Source of the DNA: an uncultured Pelagibacteraceae bacterium
GTDB lineage: Bacteria; Pseudomonadota; Alphaproteobacteria; Pelagibacterales; Pelagibacteraceae
DNA: 64,000 nt
Reading direction: 5' to 3'
NCBI GenBank assembly: GCA_902588315.1
Contig: CACIOP010000001.1
Coordinates: forward strand, 62,001-126,000
Made by a program: the position numbers and the translations under genes. The notes beneath the pieces are model-generated. The model did no database searches and was not told the origin of the DNA. It saw nothing but the letters and a program-made list of their open reading frames with translations. Positions 43,884-53,299 of this stretch are shown in pieces (position 1 is the stretch's first letter; each line of letters starts with the position of its first letter).

Positions 43884-45149
43884 ATGAGCTCTGAAACAAA
43901 ACAAATATTAACAACTGACGGAATACCTTTAGAGGTTAGTTTAAAAAAAGCAGAAAAGAAGAATAAAATAAAAGCATTTCTTCTTGTAGCTCCATTACTA
44001 TTATTTCTTGTTATCACTTATATATTTCCAATTGGCGACATGTTTATGAGGAGTGTTGATGACAGAATGGTTACCAATATGCTTCCAAAAACTTTCAAAG
44101 CAATGGAAAAATGGGAAAACCTTGAGGAATTACCACCCGAAGAAGTATATAGAGGATTTTATGAAGATTATAAAGTACTTGTTGAGAAGCAAGAGCATGG
44201 AAAATTAGGACAAAGGTTAAATAAAGAAAAAAATGGTTTTAATACAATTACTAAAAGACTTTTTAGACAAATAAAAAGAAATAAAATTGATGAAAGTATT
44301 AGTATAAAAGAACAAATTAACAAAATTCATAAGAGATGGAGAAATGTAGAGTTTTGGTTAGCAATTAAAAGAACTGCCCCTCCTTATACAATGGCAAAAT
44401 ATTTGAAGGGTATGGATATGTATGTTGCTTCAGATGGCAGTATAGCTCAAGTAGACGAAGACAGAAGAATTCACAGAATTTTATGGCTTAGAACATTAGA
44501 AATTGCATTTTTTGTTACACTTTTTAGCTTTTTTATGGGCTATCCAATAGCTCATTTGCTTGCAACACTTCCGATGAAGTACAGCAATCTATTGATGATT
44601 TGTGTATTGCTCCCATTCTGGACATCTTTGCTGGTCAGAACTGCAAGTTGGATGATTTTGTTGCAACAGCAAGGAGTGGTAAATGATTTTTTTGTAATGA
44701 TTGGTTTAGTTGGAGACGATAACCGGCCAGAGATGATGTACAATAAAGTTGGAACTTACGTTGCTATGACACAAATATTATTACCTTTTATGGTTCTACC
44801 TTTATATAGTGTCATGAAAACAATATCACCAAGTTTAATGAGAGCAGGAAAATCATTAGGTGGAACACCTTTCGTTGCTTTTTGGAAAGTTTACTTTCCT
44901 TTAACAATTCCGGGAATAGGAGCTGGATGTTTATTAGTTTTCATTTTAGCGATAGGATACTACATAACCCCTGCTTTAGTTGGTGGAGCATCAGGAACTT
45001 TAATAAGTAATCAAATTGCATTTCATATGAAGACAACTCTTGATTGGAGTTTTGCATCAGCGATGGGATTAATGCTTTTGACAGGAGTTTTGGTTATTTA
45101 TTGGATTTATAATAAATTGGTTGGAGTTGATAACATTAAATTAGGATAA
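43884..45149 (+). CDS. potB: Polyamine-type ABC transporter permease, PotB family
   Basis: Inner-membrane permease of 421 residues. A first membrane segment at about 30-50 is followed by a hydrophilic insert of roughly 140 residues (50-190) before the remaining five segments; E. coli PotB lacks such an insert. The EAA coupling loop is seen as RAGKSLGGTPFVAFWKVYFP near residue 316. The start codon directly follows the terminator T-tract, with no ribosome-binding site. No better start exists before the first membrane segment. Confidence 0.9.
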   Translation: MSSETKQILTTDGIPLEVSLKKAEKKNKIKAFLLVAPLLLFLVITYIFPIGDMFMRSVDDRMVTNMLPKTFKAMEKWENLEELPPEEVYRGFYEDYKVLVEKQEHGKLGQRLNKEKNGFNTITKRLFRQIKRNKIDESISIKEQINKIHKRWRNVEFWLAIKRTAPPYTMAKYLKGMDMYVASDGSIAQVDEDRRIHRILWLRTLEIAFFVTLFSFFMGYPIAHLLATLPMKYSNLLMICVLLPFWTSLLVRTASWMILLQQQGVVNDFFVMIGLVGDDNRPEMMYNKVGTYVAMTQILLPFMVLPLYSVMKTISPSLMRAGKSLGGTPFVAFWKVYFPLTIPGIGAGCLLVFILAIGYYITPALVGGASGTLISNQIAFHMKTTLDWSFASAMGLMLLTGVLVIYWIYNKLVGVDNIKLG

Positions 45150-45151
45150 TT

Positions 45152-46006
45152 ATGGCATTACCAAGTTACACAGAAACTAGATATAGAATTTGGCATTATA
45201 TTTATCTTACGATTTGTACCTTTGTTTTTTTCTTTTTGATTGCACCTTTATTTGTAATTTTTCCTTTGTCATTTAATGCAGAAGAATTTTTAGTTTTTTC
45301 TGAAGGAATGAAAAATCTTGATCCAGATGCATTCTCTTTGAGATGGTATAAAGATATGATTTATGGAACTAAAAATCCATGGGGACTAGCGGCAAAAAAT
45401 AGCTTCATAATTGCAATCTTTGCAACAATTGGATCAATTATTTTAGGTACATTAGCTGCACTAGGACTCAGCAGTAGACATATGCCTTATAAAGGATTGA
45501 TAATGGCGACCTTAATATCTCCAATGATTGTTCCATTAATTATATCAGGTGTTGCAATTTTCTTTTTCATGGCAAAAGCTGGTTTAGCAGCAACCCACAC
45601 AGGAATAGTTTTGGCACATATTATATTAGGAACACCTTTTGTTGTTATTACTGTAACAGCTACACTTTCAGGTTTTGATCATAGCGTAACAAGAGCTGCC
45701 GCAAGTTTGGGTAGTAACCCAGTTAACACATTTATGAAGATAACACTCCCTTTAATATTACCAGGAGTAATTTCTGGGGGATTATTTGCTTTTGTAACAT
45801 CCTTTGATGAAGTTGTTGTGGTATTATTCCTAGCAGGATTAGAAAATACAACTATCCCAATACAGATGTGGACTGGTTTGAGAGAACAACTAAGCCCCAC
45901 AATTCTTGCAGTTGCAACTTGTTTAATTCTTTTATCTACCTTGATATTAATTAGTGCAGAGTTATTAAGAAGAAGATCTGAAAGATTAAGAGGAATAAAT
46001 AGATAA
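45152..46006 (+). CDS. potC: Polyamine-type ABC transporter permease, PotC family
   Basis: Second permease, 284 residues with about six membrane segments. The EAA-loop RAAASLGSNPVNTFMKITLP near residue 181 contacts the ATPase. The standard PotC length contrasts with the enlarged PotB. It begins 2 bp after potB and completes the importer; a FadN-like gene follows 36 bp later on the same strand. Assignment to PotC rather than PotI or PhnE-type permeases is from gene order. Confidence 0.9.
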   Translation: MALPSYTETRYRIWHYIYLTICTFVFFFLIAPLFVIFPLSFNAEEFLVFSEGMKNLDPDAFSLRWYKDMIYGTKNPWGLAAKNSFIIAIFATIGSIILGTLAALGLSSRHMPYKGLIMATLISPMIVPLIISGVAIFFFMAKAGLAATHTGIVLAHIILGTPFVVITVTATLSGFDHSVTRAAASLGSNPVNTFMKITLPLILPGVISGGLFAFVTSFDEVVVVLFLAGLENTTIPIQMWTGLREQLSPTILAVATCLILLSTLILISAELLRRRSERLRGINR

Positions 46007-46042
46007 TTTACCCAAATAAATTATTCATATATAGAGTTCTTT

Positions 46043-48265
46043 ATGGAAATTAGAAAAGTTGTAGTCATTGGATCTGGTACAATGGGAAGTGGTATAGCAG
46101 CACATTTATGTAATGCTGGTGTTCCAGTTACTCTTTTAGATTTATCTACTGAAATCAGCGAAAAAGCTAGAGATAGAATACATAAATCTAGACCTCCTTT
46201 GCTAATAGATAAGAGCAAAATTAACAATATTAATGTTGGAAATATTGAAGAAAATTTTGACGTAGTAAAAGATGCAGATTGGGTGGTAGAGGCAGTAGTA
46301 GAAAGAATTGATATTAAACATAATATTTATGAGAAGATATTTAAGAACAGAAAAAAAGGTGCAATAGTTTCATCAAATACATCATCAATTCCAATTAAAG
46401 TTCTATCAGAAAAACTAAATGACGAAGAAAAAAAAGATTTTTGTATCACTCACTTTTTTAATCCCGTCAGATACATGGGATTGTTAGAAATTGTTAAAAA
46501 CGAAAATAATGACTTAAATAAAATTAATTCTTTAAAGAAATTTTGTGAAGTTGAGCTTGGTAAAGGAGCAATAATTTGCAACGATACGCCAGGTTTTCTA
46601 GGTAATAGGATTGGTGTTTACGCTATGCAGGTTGCTATGACGGAAGCATTCAAAATGAAACTTTCAATTGAAGAAGCAGATGCAGTTTTTGGTAGACCAA
46701 TGGGTATACCTAAAACAGGAGTATTTGGATTGTATGATCTGATTGGAATTGATTTGATGGCTGATGTATTAAAAAGCTTTATAAAAGAACTTTCAGATAA
46801 AGATGAATTTCAAATTGTTGCAAAAGAAATTGCATTAGTAAAAAAATTAATTGAGACAGGCTACACCGGTCGTAAAGGAAAAGGTGGCTTTTATAGAATG
46901 AATAAAAGTGGAGATCAAAAAATTTTAGAAGCGATTAATTTAGAAACAGGAGAGTATTCAGCAACAAAAAAAATAGATTTAGGAATTGAGAATGTTGACA
47001 TCAATAATTTAATTAATCGAAAAGATAAGTATGGTGAGTATGCTTGGATTGTAATTTCAAAAATAATTAAATATGCATCTTCACTGGTTCCAGGAATTAC
47101 CGATAAGTTTAATGATATTGATGAAGCTATGAGACTTGGTTTTAATTGGGCAATGGGTCCTTTTGAAATGTTAAAATCTATAGGGGTAAAGAATTTCTTT
47201 GAAAGAATCGATAACTTTGAAAATAATAAATTTTTAGAAAATTTATCAAAAACAAAAGATGAAAATTTCTATGGAGAAAGACAAATTTATACAGATATTC
47301 AAACTTTAGGAAAAATAAGACCATCAGCAATTAAACTGGATAAAAATAATTCAGCTGAAATTCATCGATTTAAAGATTTTAATATTGTTGAATTTACAAC
47401 AAAAGCTTGTGCATTAGATTATGACTCAATGGATGCACTGAAAAATGCAACTGACAAACCTTTAATAATAATTAATGAAAGCATGCAATTTTCAGCAGGT
47501 GTAAATTTAAGTTATACTATGAATTTTGCTGATAAAGGAGATTTTAAATCAATTGAAAAATTCATTAAGTATTTTCAAGATACATGCAAAACTTTAAAAT
47601 ACTCTAAGTACCCAGTTGTATCAGCTCCCTCTGGACTTACGCTTGGAGGAGGCTTTGAGGTTTTAGTTCAAAGTAATTTTGTTGCCTCACACACAAATTT
47701 AGTTATTGGATTAGTTGAAACTATTGTTGGATTGGTTCCAGCAGGTGGGGGATGTAAGGAAATGTTGTGGAGATGGTCACAAACAGAAGAAGCAAAATCA
47801 GACCCAGATTATGCACCACTAAAAGTTTTTGATATTATTGGTTATGCTAAAACAGCTACATCTCCAATCGAGGCTGAGCCATTAAAGTATTTAAGGCCAG
47901 ACGACAAAAAAATAATGAACAGAAACAGTCTTTTTGAGGAATCAAAAAATTTAATTGATCAAAATAATGATTTTGTTCCTCCAGAAGAGTGCAAATTCAA
48001 ACTTTCTGGAAAGCCGTTGAAAGATAAAATGGTTAAGGTTTTAGAGAAATTATACAACGAAAAGGTAATTTTAGATCATGGTATGCATGTTGGAACTGAA
48101 CTTGCAAACGTTTTAAGTGGTGGAGACACTACTATTGAAAAAGAATTGTCAGAGGATGATCTTTATAAATTAGAACTAGACTCTTTTATGAGATTGATAG
48201 AAACAAAACAAACTCAAGAAAGAATTAAACACACATTGTCGACTGGCAAACCTTTGGTTAATTAG
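46043..48265 (+). CDS. FadN-like fused 3-hydroxyacyl-CoA dehydrogenase/enoyl-CoA hydratase
   Basis: A 740-residue bifunctional beta-oxidation enzyme with the dehydrogenase first, as in FadN, not the hydratase-first order of FadB. The NAD motif GSGTMGSGIAAHL is at residues 10-22; catalytic dehydrogenase residues lie in THFFNP and NDTPGFLGNR. Two C-terminal HAD domains follow, then a crotonase domain (about 440-600) with FSAGVNLSY, GGGFEVLVQ and VETIVGLVPAGGG, retaining both glutamates. It overlaps the PPIase gene convergently by 8 bp. It may finish an acyl-CoA made from imported amines or simply serve fatty acids. Confidence 0.9.
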   Translation: MEIRKVVVIGSGTMGSGIAAHLCNAGVPVTLLDLSTEISEKARDRIHKSRPPLLIDKSKINNINVGNIEENFDVVKDADWVVEAVVERIDIKHNIYEKIFKNRKKGAIVSSNTSSIPIKVLSEKLNDEEKKDFCITHFFNPVRYMGLLEIVKNENNDLNKINSLKKFCEVELGKGAIICNDTPGFLGNRIGVYAMQVAMTEAFKMKLSIEEADAVFGRPMGIPKTGVFGLYDLIGIDLMADVLKSFIKELSDKDEFQIVAKEIALVKKLIETGYTGRKGKGGFYRMNKSGDQKILEAINLETGEYSATKKIDLGIENVDINNLINRKDKYGEYAWIVISKIIKYASSLVPGITDKFNDIDEAMRLGFNWAMGPFEMLKSIGVKNFFERIDNFENNKFLENLSKTKDENFYGERQIYTDIQTLGKIRPSAIKLDKNNSAEIHRFKDFNIVEFTTKACALDYDSMDALKNATDKPLIIINESMQFSAGVNLSYTMNFADKGDFKSIEKFIKYFQDTCKTLKYSKYPVVSAPSGLTLGGGFEVLVQSNFVASHTNLVIGLVETIVGLVPAGGGCKEMLWRWSQTEEAKSDPDYAPLKVFDIIGYAKTATSPIEAEPLKYLRPDDKKIMNRNSLFEESKNLIDQNNDFVPPEECKFKLSGKPLKDKMVKVLEKLYNEKVILDHGMHVGTELANVLSGGDTTIEKELSEDDLYKLELDSFMRLIETKQTQERIKHTLSTGKPLVN

Positions 48266-48908
48266 AATTAAACATTCTCAGGGTTTTAATATAATCAGGT
48301 CTTAAAACATAAATTGCTTTATTACCTGTTTTAATTTTAGTTAATATATCTAAACCATAAACTACTTTACCAATTGGAGTATATTCACCTTGATAAATTG
48401 GAATTTCTTTTAATGTAATAAAGAATTCACTATCTTCTGTATCAAATTCTGTTGCTCTAGCAAAACCTACACTTCCCTCTGTAAATTTAAAATCATCGCT
48501 CAGTTCTGATTTTAACAATCCTAATCCAGACTTTCCGCTACCAATTTTGGAATAATCTAAATTATTTATATTTCCATACTCGATATCTCCAGCTTGTACA
48601 AAAGTATTTTCTAAAACTTTATAAAAAGCAGAACCATCATACATTTTTTGTTCAATTAAAATTTTAAATCTTTCCACCGCTTTAGGAGAAACATCTGGAT
48701 AAAGTTCAATTATTACATTTCCACACTCAACATTCATTACTACAATATTATCTGAATTATTAAAATTAAGTTTACTTAAATTATTTTTTTCTACAAATAG
48801 ACATTTATTTTTTAATAAAAAAAAAGATGTAAAAACAAAAATTGAAAGACAAATTAAAAATAGAAATAAAATTTTTTCTGATTTTGAGGCTTTAATTGTT
48901 TTAATCAT
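48258..48908 (-). CDS. Membrane-anchored cyclophilin-type peptidyl-prolyl isomerase
   Basis: A 216-residue protein with one N-terminal membrane segment (about 13-32) and a periplasmic cyclophilin domain: NVIIELYPDVSPKAVERF-like start near 57-75, MYDGSAFYKVLENTFVQAGD near 90-109, and VGFARATEFDTEDSEFFITL near 145-164. The domain is a divergent, shortened cyclophilin of the PpiA type. It likely helps fold exported proteins. Its start overlaps the upstream peptidase gene stop (ATGA), suggesting a shared export-linked role. Confidence 0.82.
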   Translation of the reverse strand: MIKTIKASKSEKILFLFLICLSIFVFTSFFLLKNKCLFVEKNNLSKLNFNNSDNIVVMNVECGNVIIELYPDVSPKAVERFKILIEQKMYDGSAFYKVLENTFVQAGDIEYGNINNLDYSKIGSGKSGLGLLKSELSDDFKFTEGSVGFARATEFDTEDSEFFITLKEIPIYQGEYTPIGKVVYGLDILTKIKTGNKAIYVLRPDYIKTLRMFNSN

Positions 48909-49633
48909 AAAATATTTTTATCTATTTTAGCTAAATTTATTTTTATAAAATTCACTTTGTTTTTTAGAATTTTGTCACTATTAATTTTATCATCGATTGT
49001 TTCCTTATCAGTCATTAAAAATGAAAAAATTTCAGCCATATCTTCAGATGGGATAGATTTAGAATATTCTGTTAAAAAACCATCAGTTTTTTCATATAGA
49101 TCTAAATTTAATCTATCAGAACAAGTCGAACATTCAGCGTAATTAAATGATGTTAGATTAAAAGAGGAAAATTTATCCTCATCAAAATATTCAATGTGAG
49201 TGTTTTGTATCATATGAAAAATTTCATGATGCATCATTCTTTCAAAATATTTTTTATTAAAATTAATATCTAAAATTAATGTCCTGTTTTTATTATCAGG
49301 TATTCCTCCAGTATTAATTTCAGAGATGAATAAATTTTCACAAAATACAATATATTTTAATTTTATTTTATTAAGAAAATTAGAATTATATCGATTAAGA
49401 TTTTTTTCAATTAAAGGAAATTTTGTATTTAAATTATTTATATCAACTTTGTCACAAGTAATGTTCTTATTTGCACCAATTTTAAAATTACCTTTAGCGC
49501 TTAAATAACGAATATTATTGTCGTTTTTTAATTTAAAAATTTCTAAATTAGGAATTTTTATCAGATTATAAATTTCATCAGCATTTACATGCGAAATATG
49601 AAAAATAAGAATAAATAAAAATAAAATTTTCAT
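48905..49633 (-). CDS. Putative secreted HExxH zinc metallopeptidase
   Basis: A 242-residue protein with a signal peptide (about 1-18, ending HVNADE) and a zincin motif HHEIFHMIQ near residues 139-147 (HExxH is HEIFH). Downstream FNYAECSTCSD may hold the third ligand, and SEDMAEIFSFLM may form the wall of the active site. Lys/Asn content is very high. I do not recognise a named family. It is coupled to the cyclophilin gene and divergent from the ureohydrolase gene. Confidence 0.65.
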   Translation of the reverse strand: MKILFLFILIFHISHVNADEIYNLIKIPNLEIFKLKNDNNIRYLSAKGNFKIGANKNITCDKVDINNLNTKFPLIEKNLNRYNSNFLNKIKLKYIVFCENLFISEINTGGIPDNKNRTLILDINFNKKYFERMMHHEIFHMIQNTHIEYFDEDKFSSFNLTSFNYAECSTCSDRLNLDLYEKTDGFLTEYSKSIPSEDMAEIFSFLMTDKETIDDKINSDKILKNKVNFIKINLAKIDKNIL

Positions 49634-49658
49634 TAAATTATTATAGACGAATTAGATT

Positions 49659-49672
49659 AGATAATATTATCT
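49659..49672. promoter_or_regulatory. Palindrome in the divergent peptidase/ureohydrolase spacer
   Basis: AGATAATATTATCT is a perfect 14-bp palindrome in the 53-bp spacer, 14 bp before the ureohydrolase start. It is flanked by TTAGAT on both sides (49652-49657 in part and 49672-49677). It could be an operator for one or both genes; the AT-rich sequence makes chance occurrence possible. Confidence 0.35.
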
Positions 49673-49686
49673 TAGATTATTAAAAA

Positions 49687-50646
49687 ATGAAAAAAGAAAG
49701 AAACAAAAATCCAATTCAACCAGTTAGTGGAACTAAAGTTCCAAGATTCGCTGGCCCAAGCACTTTTGCAAGACTTCCCGAACTAAGAGATGTGGAAAGT
49801 TGTGACGTTGCAATTGTTGGAATTCCATTTGATGCTGGCACAAGTTATCGACCCGGAGCAAGATTTGGTCCACAAAGCATCAGGCAAGCATCTAGACATT
49901 TGAGAACTAATTATCATCCTAATTATGATGTTGAGCCTTTTAAAATCCAACAAGTAGCTGATGCTGGTGATATTGCTTGCAATCCATTTAGTATTGATGA
50001 AGCAATCAAACAAATAGAAGTAGGCGCAACAGATTTACTAAATAAGGTTGGAGGAATTATAAGTTTAGGTGGAGATCATACTATTGCAGTTCCACTGTTA
50101 AGAGCAATCAATAAAAAAAATAAGGGTCCTGTATCTTTAGTTCATTTTGATGCCCACTTAGATACTTGGGATACATATTTTGGTGCACCTTATACTCATG
50201 GAACTCCATTCAGAAGAGCAAGAGAAGAAGGTTTATTTTTAGATGATGCTTCTATGCATGTTGGAATTCGTGGACCACTTTATAGTAGAGATGATATTAA
50301 AAATGATGAAAGTTTTGGATTTAAAATAATTCATTGTGATGAGTTTCAAACAGAAGGAACCGATAAAATAGCAGAAAGAATTAGAAAAAGAGTGGGAGAC
50401 AATCCTTTATACTTATCAATTGATATTGATGTTTTAGACCCTGCATTTGCTCCAGGTACTGGTACACCAGAAATTGCAGGGATGACTACAAGAGAAATGG
50501 TAAACGTGTTAAGAGGTTTGTCTGGATTAAATTTAGTTTCAGCAGATGTTGTTGAGGTTTCTCCAGCATATGATCATGCAGAAGTAACTTCTTTAGCAGC
50601 AGCAACTATTGTTTATGAATTAACTAATTTATTTGCAAAAACATAA
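49687..50646 (+). CDS. Agmatinase-family ureohydrolase
   Basis: Manganese enzyme of 319 residues that removes urea from a guanidino compound. The metal ligands are in GGDHTIAVPLL near 122, DAHLDTWDTYFG near 151-162 and DIDVLDPAFAPGTGTPE near 240-256, all intact. FGAPYTHGTPFRRA is the substrate loop typical of agmatinase and guanidinobutyrase. It lies 20 bp before an aldehyde dehydrogenase and downstream of the polyamine importer region. Agmatine to putrescine or 4-guanidinobutyrate to GABA are both reasonable; sequence alone does not decide. Confidence 0.88.
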   Translation: MKKERNKNPIQPVSGTKVPRFAGPSTFARLPELRDVESCDVAIVGIPFDAGTSYRPGARFGPQSIRQASRHLRTNYHPNYDVEPFKIQQVADAGDIACNPFSIDEAIKQIEVGATDLLNKVGGIISLGGDHTIAVPLLRAINKKNKGPVSLVHFDAHLDTWDTYFGAPYTHGTPFRRAREEGLFLDDASMHVGIRGPLYSRDDIKNDESFGFKIIHCDEFQTEGTDKIAERIRKRVGDNPLYLSIDIDVLDPAFAPGTGTPEIAGMTTREMVNVLRGLSGLNLVSADVVEVSPAYDHAEVTSLAAATIVYELTNLFAKT

Positions 50647-50666
50647 AGAAAGGATAACGTCAAAAC

Positions 50667-52100
50667 ATGTTAGACAAAAAAAATTTTTACATTAATGGAG
50701 CGTGGGTTAAGCCAAACAGTTCTGAGGAAATTAAAGTAATTGATCCTGCCACAGAAGAAAATTGTGCAGTAATTACTTTAGGGAACAAAGCTGATGTTGA
50801 TATTGCTGTTAATGCAGCTAAAGATGCTTACGAGTCTTGGGCCTTTTCTTCCAAAGAAGAAAGAATTGCACTATTAGAAAAACTTTATGAAAATTATAAG
50901 AAAAGATGGGCAGATATTGCAGAAGCTATAACTCTTGAGATGGGTGCTCCAAAAGATTTTGCAACAAAATTACAAGCAGGCACAGGAGCAAGTCATATTA
51001 AATCATTTATTAGATACTTAAAAAATTTTGCATTTGAAAAACCATTAGGTGAGCATGCTCCTAATCAAAGATTAATTTATGAACCAAAAGGTGTTTGTGC
51101 ATTAATAACACCATGGAATTGGCCGATGAACCAAGTTTGTTTAAAAGTAATGCCAGCAATAGCTGCAGGTTGTACAATGGTTTTAAAGCCATCAGAATTA
51201 GCACCACTATCTTCAATGATACTTGCTGAAATTATTGATGATGTAAAATTTCCAAAAGGTGTGTTCAATTTAGTTAATGGTGATGGAGCAACAACAGGTG
51301 ATGCTCTTACAAGTCATCCAGATATTAATATGATTTCTTTTACGGGATCAACAAGAGCAGGAGCTTTGATTTCACAAAATGCTGCTAAAGATTTTAAAAG
51401 AGTAAGCTTAGAATTAGGTGGTAAAGGAGCAAATATAATTTTTAAAGATGCTGATCCAGAGGCTATTGAAAGAGGTGCTTTAAGATGTTTTAGAAATTCT
51501 GGACAATCTTGTAATGCGCCAACAAGAATGTTAGTTGAAAAATCAATGTATGAAGAGGCTATTGAGAGATTAAAAAAATATACTGAAAGTTTTGAGGTTG
51601 GTGACCCTAAAAAAGAAGGAGAACATATAGGTCCAGTTATTTCAGAAACTCAATACAATAAAATACAAACTTTAATTCAAAAAGGAATAGATGAAGGTGC
51701 AAAATTAGTTGCTGGAGGAACAGGTAAACCTGATGGATTAGACAAAGGTTACTTTGTTAAACCAACTGTTTTTGCGGACGTAAATAATAATATGGAAGTT
51801 GCAAGAACAGAAATTTTTGGACCCGTTTTATCTGTTATCCCATTTGAAACAGAAGAAGAGGCAATAACAATTGCAAATGATACTGCTTATGGATTAACAA
51901 ATTATATCCAAACTCAAGATTCCGAAAAAGTACAAAGAGTTGCGAGAAAATTAAGATCTGGAATGGTTGATGTAAATGGAGCAGGTATTGCAGTTGATGC
52001 ACCTTTCGGTGGTTTTAAACATTCTGGAATAGGTCGAGAAGCAGGTGAACACGGTTTAGAAGAGTTTTTAGAAGTAAAAGCCGTAGGTGGTTGGAGTTAA
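50667..52100 (+). CDS. NAD(P)-dependent aldehyde dehydrogenase
   Basis: ALDH of 477 residues with MLDKKNFYINGAWVKP at the start, ITPWNWPMNQVCLK near 145, the Glu in SLELGGKGANIIF near 250 and catalytic Cys in NSGQSCNAPTR near 284. It is a close paralogue of 36205-37635. Being 20 bp after the ureohydrolase gene, it likely oxidises an aminoaldehyde such as 4-aminobutanal or 4-guanidinobutanal. It overlaps the convergent M20 gene by 4 bp. Substrate inferred only from context. Confidence 0.88.
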   Translation: MLDKKNFYINGAWVKPNSSEEIKVIDPATEENCAVITLGNKADVDIAVNAAKDAYESWAFSSKEERIALLEKLYENYKKRWADIAEAITLEMGAPKDFATKLQAGTGASHIKSFIRYLKNFAFEKPLGEHAPNQRLIYEPKGVCALITPWNWPMNQVCLKVMPAIAAGCTMVLKPSELAPLSSMILAEIIDDVKFPKGVFNLVNGDGATTGDALTSHPDINMISFTGSTRAGALISQNAAKDFKRVSLELGGKGANIIFKDADPEAIERGALRCFRNSGQSCNAPTRMLVEKSMYEEAIERLKKYTESFEVGDPKKEGEHIGPVISETQYNKIQTLIQKGIDEGAKLVAGGTGKPDGLDKGYFVKPTVFADVNNNMEVARTEIFGPVLSVIPFETEEEAITIANDTAYGLTNYIQTQDSEKVQRVARKLRSGMVDVNGAGIAVDAPFGGFKHSGIGREAGEHGLEEFLEVKAVGGWS

Positions 52101-53275
52101 TTTACCGATTTATCTTTTACACCTTCTAAAAATTTAAGACATTTTTTCATTTCATTTAATTCTATGAACTCGTCAATTTTGTGAGCTTGTTCTATGGATC
52201 CAGGTCCACAAACAACTGTACTGATTCCTAATTCTTGAAATAAACCAGCTTCTGTTCCAAAAGAAACTACTTCTCTAGAATTATCACCAGTTATATTTGA
52301 TACAAATTCACATGCTTCAGACTCATCTAATCTATTAAAACCAATAACTTCACCTATTACTTCTTTTTTAATATAAGAATCTGGAAATACTTTTTTCATT
52401 TCAGGTAGAAGTACTTCATTTGCATATTTATCAATTTCATTAGTAACAAATTCCCCATCTTCTTTAACAACTGGTCTTGTTTCCCATTCAACACTACATT
52501 TATCGGCAATGACATTATGGGCAATACCACCTTTAATTCCACCAATTGATAAAGTTGAATGTGGAGGATCAAAAATACTATCTTTTTGAACTCTTTTTTT
52601 CAATTCTTCTCTAATTTCTAAAAGTTTTCCAACATATCTAGTAGCATATTCTGCTGCATTTACTCCTAAATGTGGTTTAGAACTATGTCCTGCAAGCCCT
52701 CCAAAGTGAACTGTGTATTCATTCATACCTTTGTGGGCGTCAATAATCTTCATTTTAGTTGGTTCACCAATTATACAAATTCCATTTTTGATTTCTCTTT
52801 TTTTCAATTCTTCTATTAGTAAAGGGGCTCCAATACATGCAGTCTCTTCATCAAATGTGTAACAGAAATGTAAGTCTCTATCTAAATTACTTTCTTTGAA
52901 GATAGGCGCATAAGCAAGTGTACATGCAATAAAACCTTTCATATCACATGAGCCTCTTCCATATAATTTATCATTTTTAATAGTTGCAACGAATGGATCA
53001 CTTGTCCAACCTTTAGATACGGGAACCACATCAGTGTGACCGGATAATATAATTGGTTTTTTTGTGCTTTGATTTTTTGCTTTTAGAGTTCCAAAAAGAT
53101 TTACTCTTTTTTTATCATCATCATAAACTTTGAAAGTATCTATTCCGATGTTATTTAAAATTTTTTCACAATAATCAATTAAATTACTGTTATCCTGACC
53201 TGAGATAGTTTTAAATGCGATTAAGTCAGTTAAAATCTTGATTGATTTTTCATATAAATTGTTATCTATACTCAT
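52097..53275 (-). CDS. argE: M20-family deacylase, acetylornithine deacetylase-like (ArgE)
   Basis: Metal-dependent deacylase of 392 residues. The metal sites are in SGHTDVVPVSKGW near 80-92, YGRGSCDMKGF near 110-120, DEETACIGAPLL near 146 and the C-terminal GPGSIEQAHKIDEFIE near 358. The fit is to the ArgE subfamily, which releases ornithine from N-acetylornithine. Related M20 enzymes act on other N-acyl amino acids. Lies next to the ureohydrolase/ALDH pair, so an ornithine or polyamine link is plausible. Confidence 0.85.
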   Translation of the reverse strand: MSIDNNLYEKSIKILTDLIAFKTISGQDNSNLIDYCEKILNNIGIDTFKVYDDDKKRVNLFGTLKAKNQSTKKPIILSGHTDVVPVSKGWTSDPFVATIKNDKLYGRGSCDMKGFIACTLAYAPIFKESNLDRDLHFCYTFDEETACIGAPLLIEELKKREIKNGICIIGEPTKMKIIDAHKGMNEYTVHFGGLAGHSSKPHLGVNAAEYATRYVGKLLEIREELKKRVQKDSIFDPPHSTLSIGGIKGGIAHNVIADKCSVEWETRPVVKEDGEFVTNEIDKYANEVLLPEMKKVFPDSYIKKEVIGEVIGFNRLDESEACEFVSNITGDNSREVVSFGTEAGLFQELGISTVVCGPGSIEQAHKIDEFIELNEMKKCLKFLEGVKDKSVN

Positions 53276-53299
53276 AAACTTAAAACACTATATTATATT

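Noticed and set aside
46043-48265. Frameshift or fusion artefact in the 740-residue beta-oxidation gene
   Set aside because: Dehydrogenase-first fusion with a C-terminal crotonase domain is a known FadN layout and all catalytic motifs are in one frame.
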